NCBI RefSeq assembly: GCF_011090185.1
Contig: NZ_JAAFGS010000003.1
Span: 667,308-731,307 of the forward strand
DNA from: Saccharibacillus alkalitolerans
GTDB lineage: Bacteria > Bacillota > Bacilli > Paenibacillales > Paenibacillaceae
DNA length: 64,000 nt
Direction: 5' to 3'
In this document: in pieces, positions 8,701 through 16,638 of the stretch
Layout of the letters: every line of letters starts with the position of its first letter
How positions within the stretch are numbered: the first letter of the stretch is position 1
Notes under the pieces: model-generated
The model's input: only the letters and a program-made list of their open reading frames with translations
Told to the model about the DNA's origin: nothing
Database searches by the model: none
Program-made: the position numbers and the translations under genes

Positions 8701-8931
8701 GCTGGACGAACGGTCGACGGCGTAGACCACTTCGTGCCGGCGTTCGACGGTATACAGCTGCATACCGGCCAGAAGGAGCACGAGCAGCAGCAGCGCAAGC
8801 GTGCGCAGCGAAGCCGCCAGCCGATGACGGAACATGGAGATTCTCGCGGGCCCGCGAAACGCGAAGAACGCAAAGGCCGCCAGCGGAACCGATAACAGCA
8901 GCAGCCAAGGATGATCAAATTGAACGCCCAC
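5794..8931 (-). CDS. Large VWA/GATase-like membrane protein (1045 residues)
   Basis: Two N-terminal membrane segments (about residues 8-25 and 40-58) precede a VWA domain with a MIDAS-like DRSSS at 73-77. A beta-sandwich stretch follows (about 200-285). A glutamine-amidotransferase-like segment covers about 290-395. A second VWA domain carries the canonical MIDAS motif DRSGSMSGS at 412-420. Another membrane segment lies near residue 860. The last 160 residues are a low-complexity Ala/Arg/Gly/Glu tail encoded by extremely G+C-rich DNA. VWA domains with MIDAS bind metal-dependent protein ligands, and MoxR-linked VWA proteins are thought to act in protein maturation or envelope stress. It is the last gene of the operon and overlaps the preceding VWA gene by 17 bases. 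Function in this operon is inferred. Confidence 0.85.
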   Translation of the reverse strand: MGVQFDHPWLLLLSVPLAAFAFFAFRGPARISMFRHRLAASLRTLALLLLVLLLAGMQLYTVERRHEVVYAVDRSSSADSGDSDREWISSSLKNKHEDDEFAVISFGRDAAAERTMSGNSSLGGLDAAVDPDYTNAQRALQLASGMLGAGDPRIVLISDGAENIGNMLETGRLLKNRGIAVDVLEKQADTDRDAAIDSLSLPGKLYLGEAFTVEAQLRSTFSGTGEIRLYEDNVEIGSQTVRVERGDSSVLLQGLAKSAGLHRYRAELSLPGDRQSANNAAFAFTRVAGSPSVLIVEGKPGTSANIANALNAGLIDATVIVPGQLPTEIAGYARYDSILFNNVSGDSLGQAKMDLIETAVRSYGIGFMMSGGDQSFGLGGYFDTPIERALPVSMELEGKREIPELGLILVIDRSGSMSGSKIELAKEAAMRTVELMRAKDTVGVVAFDDAPWWVVEPQKLTDKEEVLAQIQSIPDGGGTNIYPAMASAAQSMQEIDAQRKHIILLTDGQSAGGGNYDELLAELGKQNVTVSGVAVGSDADRGLLQRIADLGKGRFYDVQDETTLPAIFSREAVLLARTYVVDKPFTPAVADAGDWSPLFAGGLPQIGGYVATSAKPSAQTALVSPEPDPLLVRWQYGSGRTVAWTSDLTGAWSGNWVSWDRFANVLTQTVKWTFPQFSASPYRIETALGEGGTELSVTASQEGDAALPDELVASVGSGEEGGGAAEPVTLVQTSPGRYTGTLPLSDPGAYLLHLSPAGQSAPEGQDASRQDGSTESGGEGEPGGTEGSAAETGEPPASIGTGLVIPYSPEYRIASSSDEGASRLSELARLTGGRVLSWDDPSQVFALPAAPHKRMQDWTSALLAAVLALWIADVAVRRLAVPWERLAAALAAPFAAARRRSSGAASGEAASAEDGALARLSAAKRRSTAFRGGEKRAAEGGAAPLQGAADRPAQRPASAPRAEGGEPGSAAEGGLTSAVDRLRADRGGAVPGREAGRADSPAGSAQPPAEKARPAQPARPDGESPTESGGSAMDRLLAAKKRSGR

Positions 8932-10996
8932 GCCGGTACACCCCCCATTCCGTCAGCATGATAACGGCGATCAGCGCCGCCAGCGGCAGCGTCAACGGCA
9001 GCCGGCCCCTACTGTCGCCGGCGGCGGCCCGGTCCGGCGCCGCTTCGCCCCCTGCCTGCGCTTCGTTTTCGGCTCCTTTTCCGAACGCCGGCCCCTCCTC
9101 GGCGGGTGCCGCCGACTCCGAAGCGTCGGGGCGCACATCGAGCAGATAGACCGGCGCATCGTCTAGTCCCGTTCCCGCCTGCTCGAACGCGTACAATCCC
9201 GGAACGTTCGGCGCGGGCTGCGAAGAGCTCGGAATACCGGTTAAGTCCGGACTGTTGTCGGCAGGCCGGGCCGGAACCGGATCGTTTTTTGAATCCGATT
9301 TTTCCCCGGGCGAGCTTCCGGCTGCCGCCGAATCCGAGATCGTTTCCGCCGGAATCGCCCCGTCCCCGGCTTCGAACGCGGTTCCCTGCAGCGGCCGCCA
9401 TACGGCGGATTCGGCTCCCGCCGCGATCGGCACTTCGACCGCCGCTCCGGCTTCCGCCCGGCCGAGGCCGCCTCCGCGTCCGCCGGTCAGCCAGGTCACC
9501 GCATTGCTGACCAGTACGGGGAACTCGCTGTTCAGCGGCAGGTCGCCGTTCTGCAGATTGAAGCCGAACCACAGCGTCCGGCGCCCGTTTTCCGTGCCGG
9601 CCGCAATGGCGGGGCGCTGCCCGACGGTTACGATATTTTCGAGACCGGCGGGCCGTCCTTCCGTCAACGGCCCCAAATAAGGCTCTGTCAGCGACAAATA
9701 CCGGGTTACGGGATGAGCCGATACTGTCACGCGCCGGTCCGCGGGCTGCCGGGGATCGTCCGTTCCGCCGATCGTCCAGAGCGCGGCTCCGTTCAGCAGG
9801 CGGCCCCATTCGCCGCTGCGGAGATCGTCCGGAAGCCTGCCGTCCACGACGACCAGATCCGGCCGGGCTTCGGGAAGAGGCGGCACGGCGCTGTTTCCGT
9901 TCGCCAAGCCGCCCTCGCTCCGACCTTCGCCGCCTCCCTGCACGCTGCCGTTCAGGTCCAGCCGCGTAACTTCGGCACCCGACAACCTCAGCGCTTTTTC
10001 AAGAAACAAATTGCCGTCCGACAGCAGCAGCGCTTTGACCGCGCCTCCGCTTTGCGGGAAAGCGAACGCGTCGTCGTCCGCCGCATAGTCGTCCGGAGTC
10101 CCCTTTAGACTCAGCCGATAGACTTCCGCGGCTCCCGCTCCGTCGAACGTGACGGTCCGCCGCTCGCCCGGCTGCAGGCTGAGGCTCTCGCTGCCCTGGG
10201 GCCGGCCGTCGCCCGATAATTCCACGACGGCTTCGAGAGGCTCGGTGCCCGTATTGGCCACGACGCCGACCGCCCGTCCGCCGCCGTCCACGCCGAACTG
10301 TTCGACCGACGCGTTGCGGTAGACGGTCCCCCCGACCCGACGCGCTTCGATCGGCGCGGACACCGGAATACCGTCCGTCTTTTCGCTCCACTGCCCGTCC
10401 GTATAGACGATAATCCGCGCATCCTCCTGTCCTTCGGCGACCGCCGACGCCAAGGAAACGGCTTCGCGGTAAGACGTTCGCGCGTAGTCCGGGGCGAGCC
10501 CTTCCACCGCCCGTTCCCAAGCCCCGCGATCTTCCGTTCCCGACGCGGCAACCTGCGGATGGGCTCCCATGCGAATCAGCGTAAGTCCGCCGTCCGACTG
10601 CCGGGTATCCTCCAGAATCCGCCGCTTCATCTCGTCAAGCCGCGTTTCTCCGCCGGACGGGTCTTTCCCCCCGCTGCCGGGGCCCGTCCGCGCGCTCATG
10701 CTGGCCGAGACGTCGGCCACGACGATCAAGTGCCCGCCGGAACCCGCTTCCGCCCACAAAAACGGACGCATCAGCGCGAAAGCCAGCACCGCCGCCGCCA
10801 GCAGCTGCAGCCACATCAGCAGCCGGCTGCGCAGCTTCTGCCAGGGGCGGTTCGCTTCGGTATTTTCCAGCACCCTTCTCCAGAGCAGATGGCTGGGCAC
10901 CGGCGTGTCGATAAATTTGCGCTTGAACAGGTACATGATCAGAATCGCCGGAATGCCCAGCGCAAACCAGAGCCCGGCCCACGAACCGATTCCCAT
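8915..10996 (-). CDS. BatA/VWA-domain membrane protein
   Basis: This 693-residue protein opens with the Aerotolerance/BatA N-terminal module: a membrane segment, then a cytoplasmic stretch with PVPSHLLWRRV, then a second membrane segment near residue 65. A VWA domain follows with the MIDAS-like sequence VVADVSASMSA. The middle carries a beta-rich domain and a GATase-like segment (LLSDGNLFLEKALRLSGAEV, RPDLVVVDGRLPDDL). A C-terminal membrane helix ends in YRRGRSI. The ATG at 10996 is preferred because AGGTG lies six bases upstream; an upstream in-frame GTG overlaps that site. It follows DUF58 and MoxR genes in the same operon, the usual setting for Bat-type proteins. Confidence 0.85.
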   Translation of the reverse strand: MGIGSWAGLWFALGIPAILIMYLFKRKFIDTPVPSHLLWRRVLENTEANRPWQKLRSRLLMWLQLLAAAVLAFALMRPFLWAEAGSGGHLIVVADVSASMSARTGPGSGGKDPSGGETRLDEMKRRILEDTRQSDGGLTLIRMGAHPQVAASGTEDRGAWERAVEGLAPDYARTSYREAVSLASAVAEGQEDARIIVYTDGQWSEKTDGIPVSAPIEARRVGGTVYRNASVEQFGVDGGGRAVGVVANTGTEPLEAVVELSGDGRPQGSESLSLQPGERRTVTFDGAGAAEVYRLSLKGTPDDYAADDDAFAFPQSGGAVKALLLSDGNLFLEKALRLSGAEVTRLDLNGSVQGGGEGRSEGGLANGNSAVPPLPEARPDLVVVDGRLPDDLRSGEWGRLLNGAALWTIGGTDDPRQPADRRVTVSAHPVTRYLSLTEPYLGPLTEGRPAGLENIVTVGQRPAIAAGTENGRRTLWFGFNLQNGDLPLNSEFPVLVSNAVTWLTGGRGGGLGRAEAGAAVEVPIAAGAESAVWRPLQGTAFEAGDGAIPAETISDSAAAGSSPGEKSDSKNDPVPARPADNSPDLTGIPSSSQPAPNVPGLYAFEQAGTGLDDAPVYLLDVRPDASESAAPAEEGPAFGKGAENEAQAGGEAAPDRAAAGDSRGRLPLTLPLAALIAVIMLTEWGVYRRGRSI

Positions 10997-11033
10997 CGGC
11001 CGCACCTCCCTTCTTTGCGTTTATCCGTCCCGT

Positions 11034-11936
11034 TCAACGAACCAGTCCCGTTTCGCGCATCGTGCCGAGCACGGTCTCGCGGAGCGGAACGTCGGTAGGC
11101 GCCAGCACGTAAGCGATTCCCCTGCGCGCGCAGAACTCCGCCAGCCGCCCGCGGTAAGCGTCGAATTCCCGCTCGTACGCTTCGACCAGGCGTCCGGTCA
11201 GCGCCGCTTCCTTGAACGTTCCCAGCTCGGCGTCGATCAACTTCAGATCGCCGGTTAAGCGCGGGGCGATCTCGCCTCTCGTCAGCACCTGCACCAGCAC
11301 GACTTCCTGACGCGCCGCCTGCAGCCGTGCCATGGCCTCTTCCAGTTCCTCTTCGCCGCGCTCGGTCCAACAATCCGAAAAAATCCAGGTCATGCCCGGC
11401 AGCCTCGGAAGCCGCGAACGTTCCGCAAAAGCTCCCGCCAGGTCGCCGCGCCCTTCCGCTTCCGAAGAGGCCAAAAAATCGAGCATCCGGTGTACCGCCG
11501 GACGTCCCCGAAGCAGCGGCAGCCCTTCCCCGATCCGCTCGCTCACCCGGTAGACGCCGAGCCGGTCGTACGCGGCAAGCGTCATATAGCCGATGCTTGC
11601 CGCCAGACGGGACGCATGCAGCAGCTTGGAAGGGCCGTCCTCGTCGGAAAAATCCATCGACCGCGAAACGTCCACATACAGCGTCACTTGAAGCTCCTGC
11701 TCGTCGAGATATTGACGGACCACCTTGCGGCCCGTTCGTCCGTATACGCTCCAGTCGAACCGCCGAACGTCGTCGCCGGGCGAATATTCGCGGTAATCCG
11801 CAAATTCGAGCGAAGCGCCCAATTCCCGGGACCGCCTTCTTCCCTGCCTCGTTCCCCGCACGCGGCGGCCCGTCGCCAGCGTCAACCGGTCCAATCTCGC
11901 GATCCATTCCGCGCTCAGCAGCTCTTCCGGCTTCAT
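11034..11936 (-). CDS. DUF58 domain-containing protein
   Basis: At 300 residues this is a complete DUF58 protein with the hallmark segment FADYREYSPGDDVRRFDWSVYGRTGR (about residues 45-70), followed by a degenerate VWA-like region with YVDVSRSMDF. There are no membrane helices. DUF58 proteins are nearly always encoded next to MoxR ATPases, and the two are thought to work together in chaperone-like or metal-insertion processes. The ATG start overlaps the moxR stop by four bases (ATGA), indicating translational coupling. Its precise biochemical role is unknown in the family. Confidence 0.93.
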   Translation of the reverse strand: MKPEELLSAEWIARLDRLTLATGRRVRGTRQGRRRSRELGASLEFADYREYSPGDDVRRFDWSVYGRTGRKVVRQYLDEQELQVTLYVDVSRSMDFSDEDGPSKLLHASRLAASIGYMTLAAYDRLGVYRVSERIGEGLPLLRGRPAVHRMLDFLASSEAEGRGDLAGAFAERSRLPRLPGMTWIFSDCWTERGEEELEEAMARLQAARQEVVLVQVLTRGEIAPRLTGDLKLIDAELGTFKEAALTGRLVEAYEREFDAYRGRLAEFCARRGIAYVLAPTDVPLRETVLGTMRETGLVR

Positions 11937-12922
11937 CTCGACTGCTCCAGCCGATCGAGAATGTCTCCGACCAGCGCGTCCGGCGAGACGCCCTCCGCCT
12001 GCCCTTCGAAATTCAGCAGCAGCCGGTGCCGCATCGCCGGCTTGGCGGCGGCCAATATGTCTCCGGTCGAGACGTGCATGCGTCCTTTGGCGATCGCGCG
12101 GACTTTGGAGACGGCGATCATCGCCTGCAGCCCGCGCGGCCCCGAACCGAAGCGAACGTAACGTTTGACGGACTCCGGCGATTCGGTCTGCGCCGGATGC
12201 GTCATCATAAGCAGCCGCACCGCGTAGTCCAGCACCTCCTCGGCGACGAGCACTTCCTTCGCCCCCTGCTGGATTTCGAGCAGCGCGGCTGCATCGGCGC
12301 GTCTGACCGCCTGCCGGTTATCCGATACGGTCGTGCGCCGAATGATTTCCTTCAGCTCTTCCGGCGACGGATAGTCGACGTCCAGCTTCAGCAGGAATCG
12401 GTCGAGCTGCGCTTCCGGCAGCGGATATGTACCTTCGTTTTCCAGCGGATTCTGCGTCGCCAGAACGAAAAACGGCTCCGGAAGCCGATGCGTCGTTCCG
12501 CCCACGGTTACCGTCTTCTCCTGCATCGCCTCGAGCAGGGCGCTCTGCGTCTTCGGAGTCGCCCGGTTGATCTCGTCGGCGAGCACGATGCTGCCGAACA
12601 GCGGACCGCGGCGGAATTCGCCGGATACGCCTCCTTCTCCTCCGAAGTGGATCACGTCCGTGCCCGTGATATCGCTCGGCATCAAGTCGGGCGTGAACTG
12701 AATCCGCGAAAAAGGCAGGTCCAATGCATCCGCCGCCGAGCGGACCAGCATCGTTTTGCCCAGCCCGGGAATTCCTTCAAGCAGGGCATGCCCGCCCGCG
12801 AATACGCACCACAGCATTTGTTCGACGGTCTCGCTTTGCCCGACGATGACTTTGCCGATCTCGTCGCGCACCTCTTCCATCGTTCTCCTCCAGATCTCGA
12901 TGCGATCGGTTTCCTGCAGCAT
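11933..12922 (-). CDS. MoxR-family AAA+ ATPase
   Basis: This 329-residue AAA+ ATPase has Walker A GIPGLGKT near residues 50-57, Walker B with LADEIN near 116, sensor-1 ATQNPLENEGTYPLPEAQLDRF and a C-terminal lid. MoxR ATPases remodel VWA-containing partners, as in the RavA-ViaA and MoxR-Bat systems. Here it is followed directly by DUF58 and two VWA genes, its expected partners. The stop overlaps the start of the DUF58 gene. The upstream neighbours are a coiled-coil membrane protein and an ABC exporter, which is the typical Paenibacillus-like arrangement. Confidence 0.95.
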   Translation of the reverse strand: MLQETDRIEIWRRTMEEVRDEIGKVIVGQSETVEQMLWCVFAGGHALLEGIPGLGKTMLVRSAADALDLPFSRIQFTPDLMPSDITGTDVIHFGGEGGVSGEFRRGPLFGSIVLADEINRATPKTQSALLEAMQEKTVTVGGTTHRLPEPFFVLATQNPLENEGTYPLPEAQLDRFLLKLDVDYPSPEELKEIIRRTTVSDNRQAVRRADAAALLEIQQGAKEVLVAEEVLDYAVRLLMMTHPAQTESPESVKRYVRFGSGPRGLQAMIAVSKVRAIAKGRMHVSTGDILAAAKPAMRHRLLLNFEGQAEGVSPDALVGDILDRLEQSR

Positions 12923-12980
12923 AGCTTCTCCCCCTCTGCCGGCCGCTGACGGGCCGGGTCGGTTTTTCCCCGAATCCCGT

Positions 12981-14684
12981 TCAGGATTCCGGTCTGATCT
13001 CGGTAAAGTAACTTTCCACCAGGCCCTGCACGCTCTGCGGCAGATCGCTGCGGCCCAGCGAATCTTTGGCCCTCTCGGAATATTCGCCGTATACTTCCTC
13101 GTAAGGACGGCTCACGCCGTCGATCGTCGGCGAAACGCCGCCCGTCTGCTTGTCTCCGCCGCTCGAAGGGCCGCCGTCGGACTGGACATTGCCTTCGCCT
13201 TTCAGATCTCTCGGCGTCGTGACCAGCTCGCGGCCGCCGCTTCCCCAGCCGGCTCCGCCTCCCTGTCCCGAGCCGTTTCCTCCGGAACCCGAACCGTTCC
13301 CTCGGCCTTGACCTTGCCCTTGACCGCTGCCGCTTCCCTGTCCGGATCGGCCTTGGGAGCCGGAACCTTGTCCGCTTCCGGAAGAACCTTCGCCGTCGGC
13401 GCTTTGCCCTTCCGCTCCTTCGCTCTGCGAGCCTTCGGAAGCGTTCGCGCTTTCGGAGCCTCCCTCGGCGGCCGAAGCGGCATCCGCCAGCGCCTGGGCT
13501 GCGCCTCCTTTGCCCCAGGCGTCGGATACCGACATGCCCGAGGCGGCCAGCTGCCCGGCCATGTCCATGCCGCTTTGAGCGAGCTGCGCCGCCGCTTCGG
13601 CCGCCAGCTCGCTTTGCTCGCCGAGCGATCCGGATTCGGCGGCGGAAGCCGCCAGCTTCTCGGCCAAGTCTTGAATTTGCTCATCCGACAATTTCCCCGA
13701 AGCGGCCAGCTGTTCGGCGGCTTTCTGCAGCGCTTTTTGCAGCGCTGCCGTTTCCTTTCCTTCCTTCGGCGCCTGCTCCGCAAGCCCCTTCATGGCATTT
13801 GCCAGCTGCTCTTTTTGCTGCTCCGACAGCTTCGACACGGCGTTCTTCAGCGCTTCCGCCCGCTCTGATGCGTCGGCTGCCTGCTGCTTTGCCGCCTCCT
13901 TGAGCGCCTGCTGGGCGGCGATTTGCCGGTTCCAGTCCTGCAGCTCCTGCTGCTGCTTCTCCGCCGTATCCGCTTGGCGCCCCAGCTCCTTCATCGCTTC
14001 TTCCATTTTATCCAGCGCTTCTTCCGCGCGGCGCGAATTTCCCAGTTCCTTCGCGAGACCGGCGGCGGACTCGGCCAGCGGGGCCCGCTCCTCCGGCGGG
14101 ATCGGCGCTTCGTTCAGCTCTTTCGCCAGCGCTTCGGCCCGCTTCTGCTGCGCGTCGATCAGCGCCTGCTCCCGCTCGCGCTGACGCAGTTCGCCGTCCA
14201 TCGGATTGGGCAGGAGGAGCAGCAGCGCACAGACGACGACCAGAGCGGAAGCCGCGGACTCGGCACGGCCGAATTTCCAGCCGAAAGGCAGCCGTTCCCG
14301 GCGTTTGGCCGCAAACTCCAGCCCGTACGCCTCCGCCTGCGCCCGCTGCCATCTGGAAGCGGAAGAATCGCGGTCCGCGAACTCCAGGGCGGTCGTCACC
14401 AGATCGCGCCGTTCTTCGGCCGGGTCCGCCGCGTCCATGGCCCGGGCAGCCTCCTCCGTTCCGACAGGGCGCAAGCAAGCCGCCGCGGCTCCCGCGGCAG
14501 CGCCCAGCAGCGCGCAGACGGCCGCCCACAGCGCCGCGCGGGGAATCGGAATCAAATAAGCGGCACCCGAGAGCAGGACGGCGGCCGCGAGGCCGATCAG
14601 CAGGCCTCTGAACGCGAAAGCGCATATTTTAAAAATCTGCAGCCGCAGCCTGACCGATCGGATCGAAGCCATCAGGTTATCCAT
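12981..14684 (-). CDS. Membrane-anchored coiled-coil protein with Gly/Ser-rich C-terminal region
   Basis: There are 567 residues. Two membrane segments (about residues 25-48 and 50-70) and a third near 155 precede a long Ala/Glu/Gln-rich coiled coil (about 165-400, rich in EALAKELNEAP and EAAKQQAADASERAEAL type heptads). A low-complexity Gly/Ser/Gln linker follows (about 410-490, repeated GSGQG units). A short conserved-looking C-terminus contains VSRPYEEVYGEYSERAKDSLGRSDLPQSVQGLVESYFTEI. This resembles DUF4175-type proteins found beside MoxR/DUF58 genes. It may be a scaffold spanning the membrane for the VWA partners (inference). It lies 58 bases upstream of moxR and 38 bases after the ABC permease gene. 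Confidence 0.8.
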   Translation of the reverse strand: MDNLMASIRSVRLRLQIFKICAFAFRGLLIGLAAAVLLSGAAYLIPIPRAALWAAVCALLGAAAGAAAACLRPVGTEEAARAMDAADPAEERRDLVTTALEFADRDSSASRWQRAQAEAYGLEFAAKRRERLPFGWKFGRAESAASALVVVCALLLLLPNPMDGELRQREREQALIDAQQKRAEALAKELNEAPIPPEERAPLAESAAGLAKELGNSRRAEEALDKMEEAMKELGRQADTAEKQQQELQDWNRQIAAQQALKEAAKQQAADASERAEALKNAVSKLSEQQKEQLANAMKGLAEQAPKEGKETAALQKALQKAAEQLAASGKLSDEQIQDLAEKLAASAAESGSLGEQSELAAEAAAQLAQSGMDMAGQLAASGMSVSDAWGKGGAAQALADAASAAEGGSESANASEGSQSEGAEGQSADGEGSSGSGQGSGSQGRSGQGSGSGQGQGQGRGNGSGSGGNGSGQGGGAGWGSGGRELVTTPRDLKGEGNVQSDGGPSSGGDKQTGGVSPTIDGVSRPYEEVYGEYSERAKDSLGRSDLPQSVQGLVESYFTEIRPES

Positions 14685-14722
14685 GCCGTCTCCTCCCTTC
14701 CTCTCGCGCTTGCGACAGTCTT

Positions 14723-15712
14723 TTACTTATCGTTCTTCATGCCCTCGGCAGGCTTCATCTCCGCGACTTCTCCCGCAGAGGCGCCGTTATTCGGCGCGTC
14801 GAAATCGTCTTCTCGCCGTTTGCGGCGGACGGGCCGAATGCGACGGATCGCGACCCACAGCGCGCCGACGATCACGACCGAGTAAACGAGCAGGAACTGC
14901 AGCCACAGCGCGATCGGCGCTTTGCCCTGCAGATTGCCGCTGTTGACGAGGAAAGCCTGCTTCGAAATGCCGGGCTCGAAAATGCTGACCAGCGCGCCTA
15001 CCGGATTGAGTCCCAGAATGAACCCGACCCACGAGTATTTGGGCGGGACCGTACCGCTGTAATAAGACTGCTGCACGATCGCGAGCATCAGCAGATAGGC
15101 GACTCCCGTCGCGGCGAAAATGAACATCGTCATGCCGTAAGTCATGATGACCGAAATAATCGTGCGTTTAAAGATCGTCGAGCACATGATGCCCAGCGCG
15201 CCGAGCAGCAGCATCGTGAACAGATAGAACAGGAACACGAGCGCCAGCTGCGACGGCGAGATGCCTCCGTACAAAAATACGATACTGTAGACCGGAAGCG
15301 TCGCCAGCACGATCAGCACCATGAACGCCAGCGAGGAAAAAAGCTTGCTCAGCACGATCGCCGACGAGCTCTGCTGCGTGGTCAGCAGGATGTTCAGCGT
15401 CTGCTTTTCCCGTTCTCCGCTGATGACGCCCGCCGTAAGCGCCGGCGTCATGAACGCGATCAATACGAGCTGCGCGATGCTCAGCACGTAGAATAAGACT
15501 CGGCTGACCGACGGATCGAATCTTCCGCCCGACTGCTGATCCTGCAGCCCCGTCGTCACGTAGATAAATCCGATCGCCAGCAGTCCCAGCACCATGACAT
15601 AGATCAGCAGCGCGACGAACGAACGAGGCGTGCGCATCCGAAGGCGAAATTCTTTGTCCAGCACGGGATTGATCCACAAACTTCCTCCGCCGGCCTTGTT
15701 TTTCAAGCTCAT
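14723..15712 (-). CDS. ABC-2 type transporter permease
   Basis: This 329-residue membrane protein has six hydrophobic segments, beginning at SFVALLIYVMVLGLLAIGFIYV. It carries the ABC-2 hallmark segment LTAGVISGEREKQTLNILLTTQ near residue 95-115, the typical gating region of gliding-motility/NatB-like export permeases. Its ATG overlaps the stop of the ATPase gene by four bases. Together they form an ABC exporter of unknown substrate whose genes are embedded in the MoxR/VWA operon. Confidence 0.92.
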   Translation of the reverse strand: MSLKNKAGGGSLWINPVLDKEFRLRMRTPRSFVALLIYVMVLGLLAIGFIYVTTGLQDQQSGGRFDPSVSRVLFYVLSIAQLVLIAFMTPALTAGVISGEREKQTLNILLTTQQSSSAIVLSKLFSSLAFMVLIVLATLPVYSIVFLYGGISPSQLALVFLFYLFTMLLLGALGIMCSTIFKRTIISVIMTYGMTMFIFAATGVAYLLMLAIVQQSYYSGTVPPKYSWVGFILGLNPVGALVSIFEPGISKQAFLVNSGNLQGKAPIALWLQFLLVYSVVIVGALWVAIRRIRPVRRKRREDDFDAPNNGASAGEVAEMKPAEGMKNDK

Positions 15713-16638
15713 GTCGCGGCTCCTCCTTTCGTGATTTCGAGAAAGACGTCTTCGAGGTTGGTCTGCGCTTCGTTAAAGGACACCACTTCGTATTCCCAGT
15801 CCAGCACGCGGCGCAGCAGCTGCATCTGCTCGACGTCCTGTCCGCTGAAATGTACCTGGATGCCGTTCGCGTCGCTCAGCACCCGGCTGACGTGCGCTTC
15901 GTCCCGCAGCTTCGCGGCCAATTCTTCCTGACGCGCCAGCGTCCGGATATGCAGCACCCGGTTGACCCGCAAGCGGCTCTGAATATCGGATACTTTGCCC
16001 TGCGCGACCATTCTTCCGTGTTCGATCACGCCGATCTGATCGACCATCTCCGCCAGTTCCGGCAAAATATGCGAGGAGATAATAATCGTTTTCCCCATCC
16101 GTTTGAGTTCTTTCAAAATTTCGCGCATTTCGATCCGCGCCCGCGGGTCCAGACCCGAAGCCGGCTCGTCCAGAATCAGCACTTCCGGATCGTGCACCAG
16201 ACTGCGCGCCAAGCACAGACGCTGCTTCATCCCGCGCGACAGTCCGTCCACGTAAGCTTCTTTTTTATCCGACAGATTGACCAGTTCCAGCAGCTGCGGG
16301 ATCAATTTCTCGCGTTCGGATCGCGCAATGCCGTAGCTCGCTCCGTAAAAATGCAAATATTCGTCCGTCTTGAACCGGTCGTATACGCCGAAAAAGTCCG
16401 GCATGTAGCCGATCCGGCGGCGCACCTCTTTCGGATGCTTCGTCACGTCGAACCCGCTGACTTTCGCGATGCCCGAATCCGGCAGCAGGAGCGTCGCCAG
16501 GATCGACATCGTCGTCGACTTGCCCGCCCCGTTGGGACCGACGAAGCCGAATACCGTTCCCGCGTCGATCGTCATGCTGATACCGTCCAACGCTTGGAAG
16601 TTCCCGTAGCGCTTGCTCAGATCCTTGATCTCGATCAT
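15709..16638 (-). CDS. ABC transporter ATP-binding protein
   Basis: This 309-residue nucleotide-binding subunit begins MIEIKDLSKRYGNFQALDGI. It has Walker A GPNGAGKST near 38-46, a signature region VDGLSRGMKQRLCLARSL, Walker B VLILDEPASGLD and a C-terminal regulatory tail of about 80 residues. The signature is LSRGMKQ, a variant of LSGGQ seen in several ABC-2 exporters. The ATG at 16638 overlaps the upstream stop (ATGA), which fixes the start; longer in-frame extensions upstream run into the preceding gene. It pairs with the permease at 14723. Confidence 0.95.
   Translation of the reverse strand: MIEIKDLSKRYGNFQALDGISMTIDAGTVFGFVGPNGAGKSTTMSILATLLLPDSGIAKVSGFDVTKHPKEVRRRIGYMPDFFGVYDRFKTDEYLHFYGASYGIARSEREKLIPQLLELVNLSDKKEAYVDGLSRGMKQRLCLARSLVHDPEVLILDEPASGLDPRARIEMREILKELKRMGKTIIISSHILPELAEMVDQIGVIEHGRMVAQGKVSDIQSRLRVNRVLHIRTLARQEELAAKLRDEAHVSRVLSDANGIQVHFSGQDVEQMQLLRRVLDWEYEVVSFNEAQTNLEDVFLEITKGGAAT

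Noticed and set aside
11327..12949. Long plus-strand reading frame (540 codons) opposite moxR and DUF58
   Set aside because: Both minus-strand genes are textbook families; the antisense frame is Arg/Pro-rich, has no ribosome-binding site and arises from high G+C codon bias.
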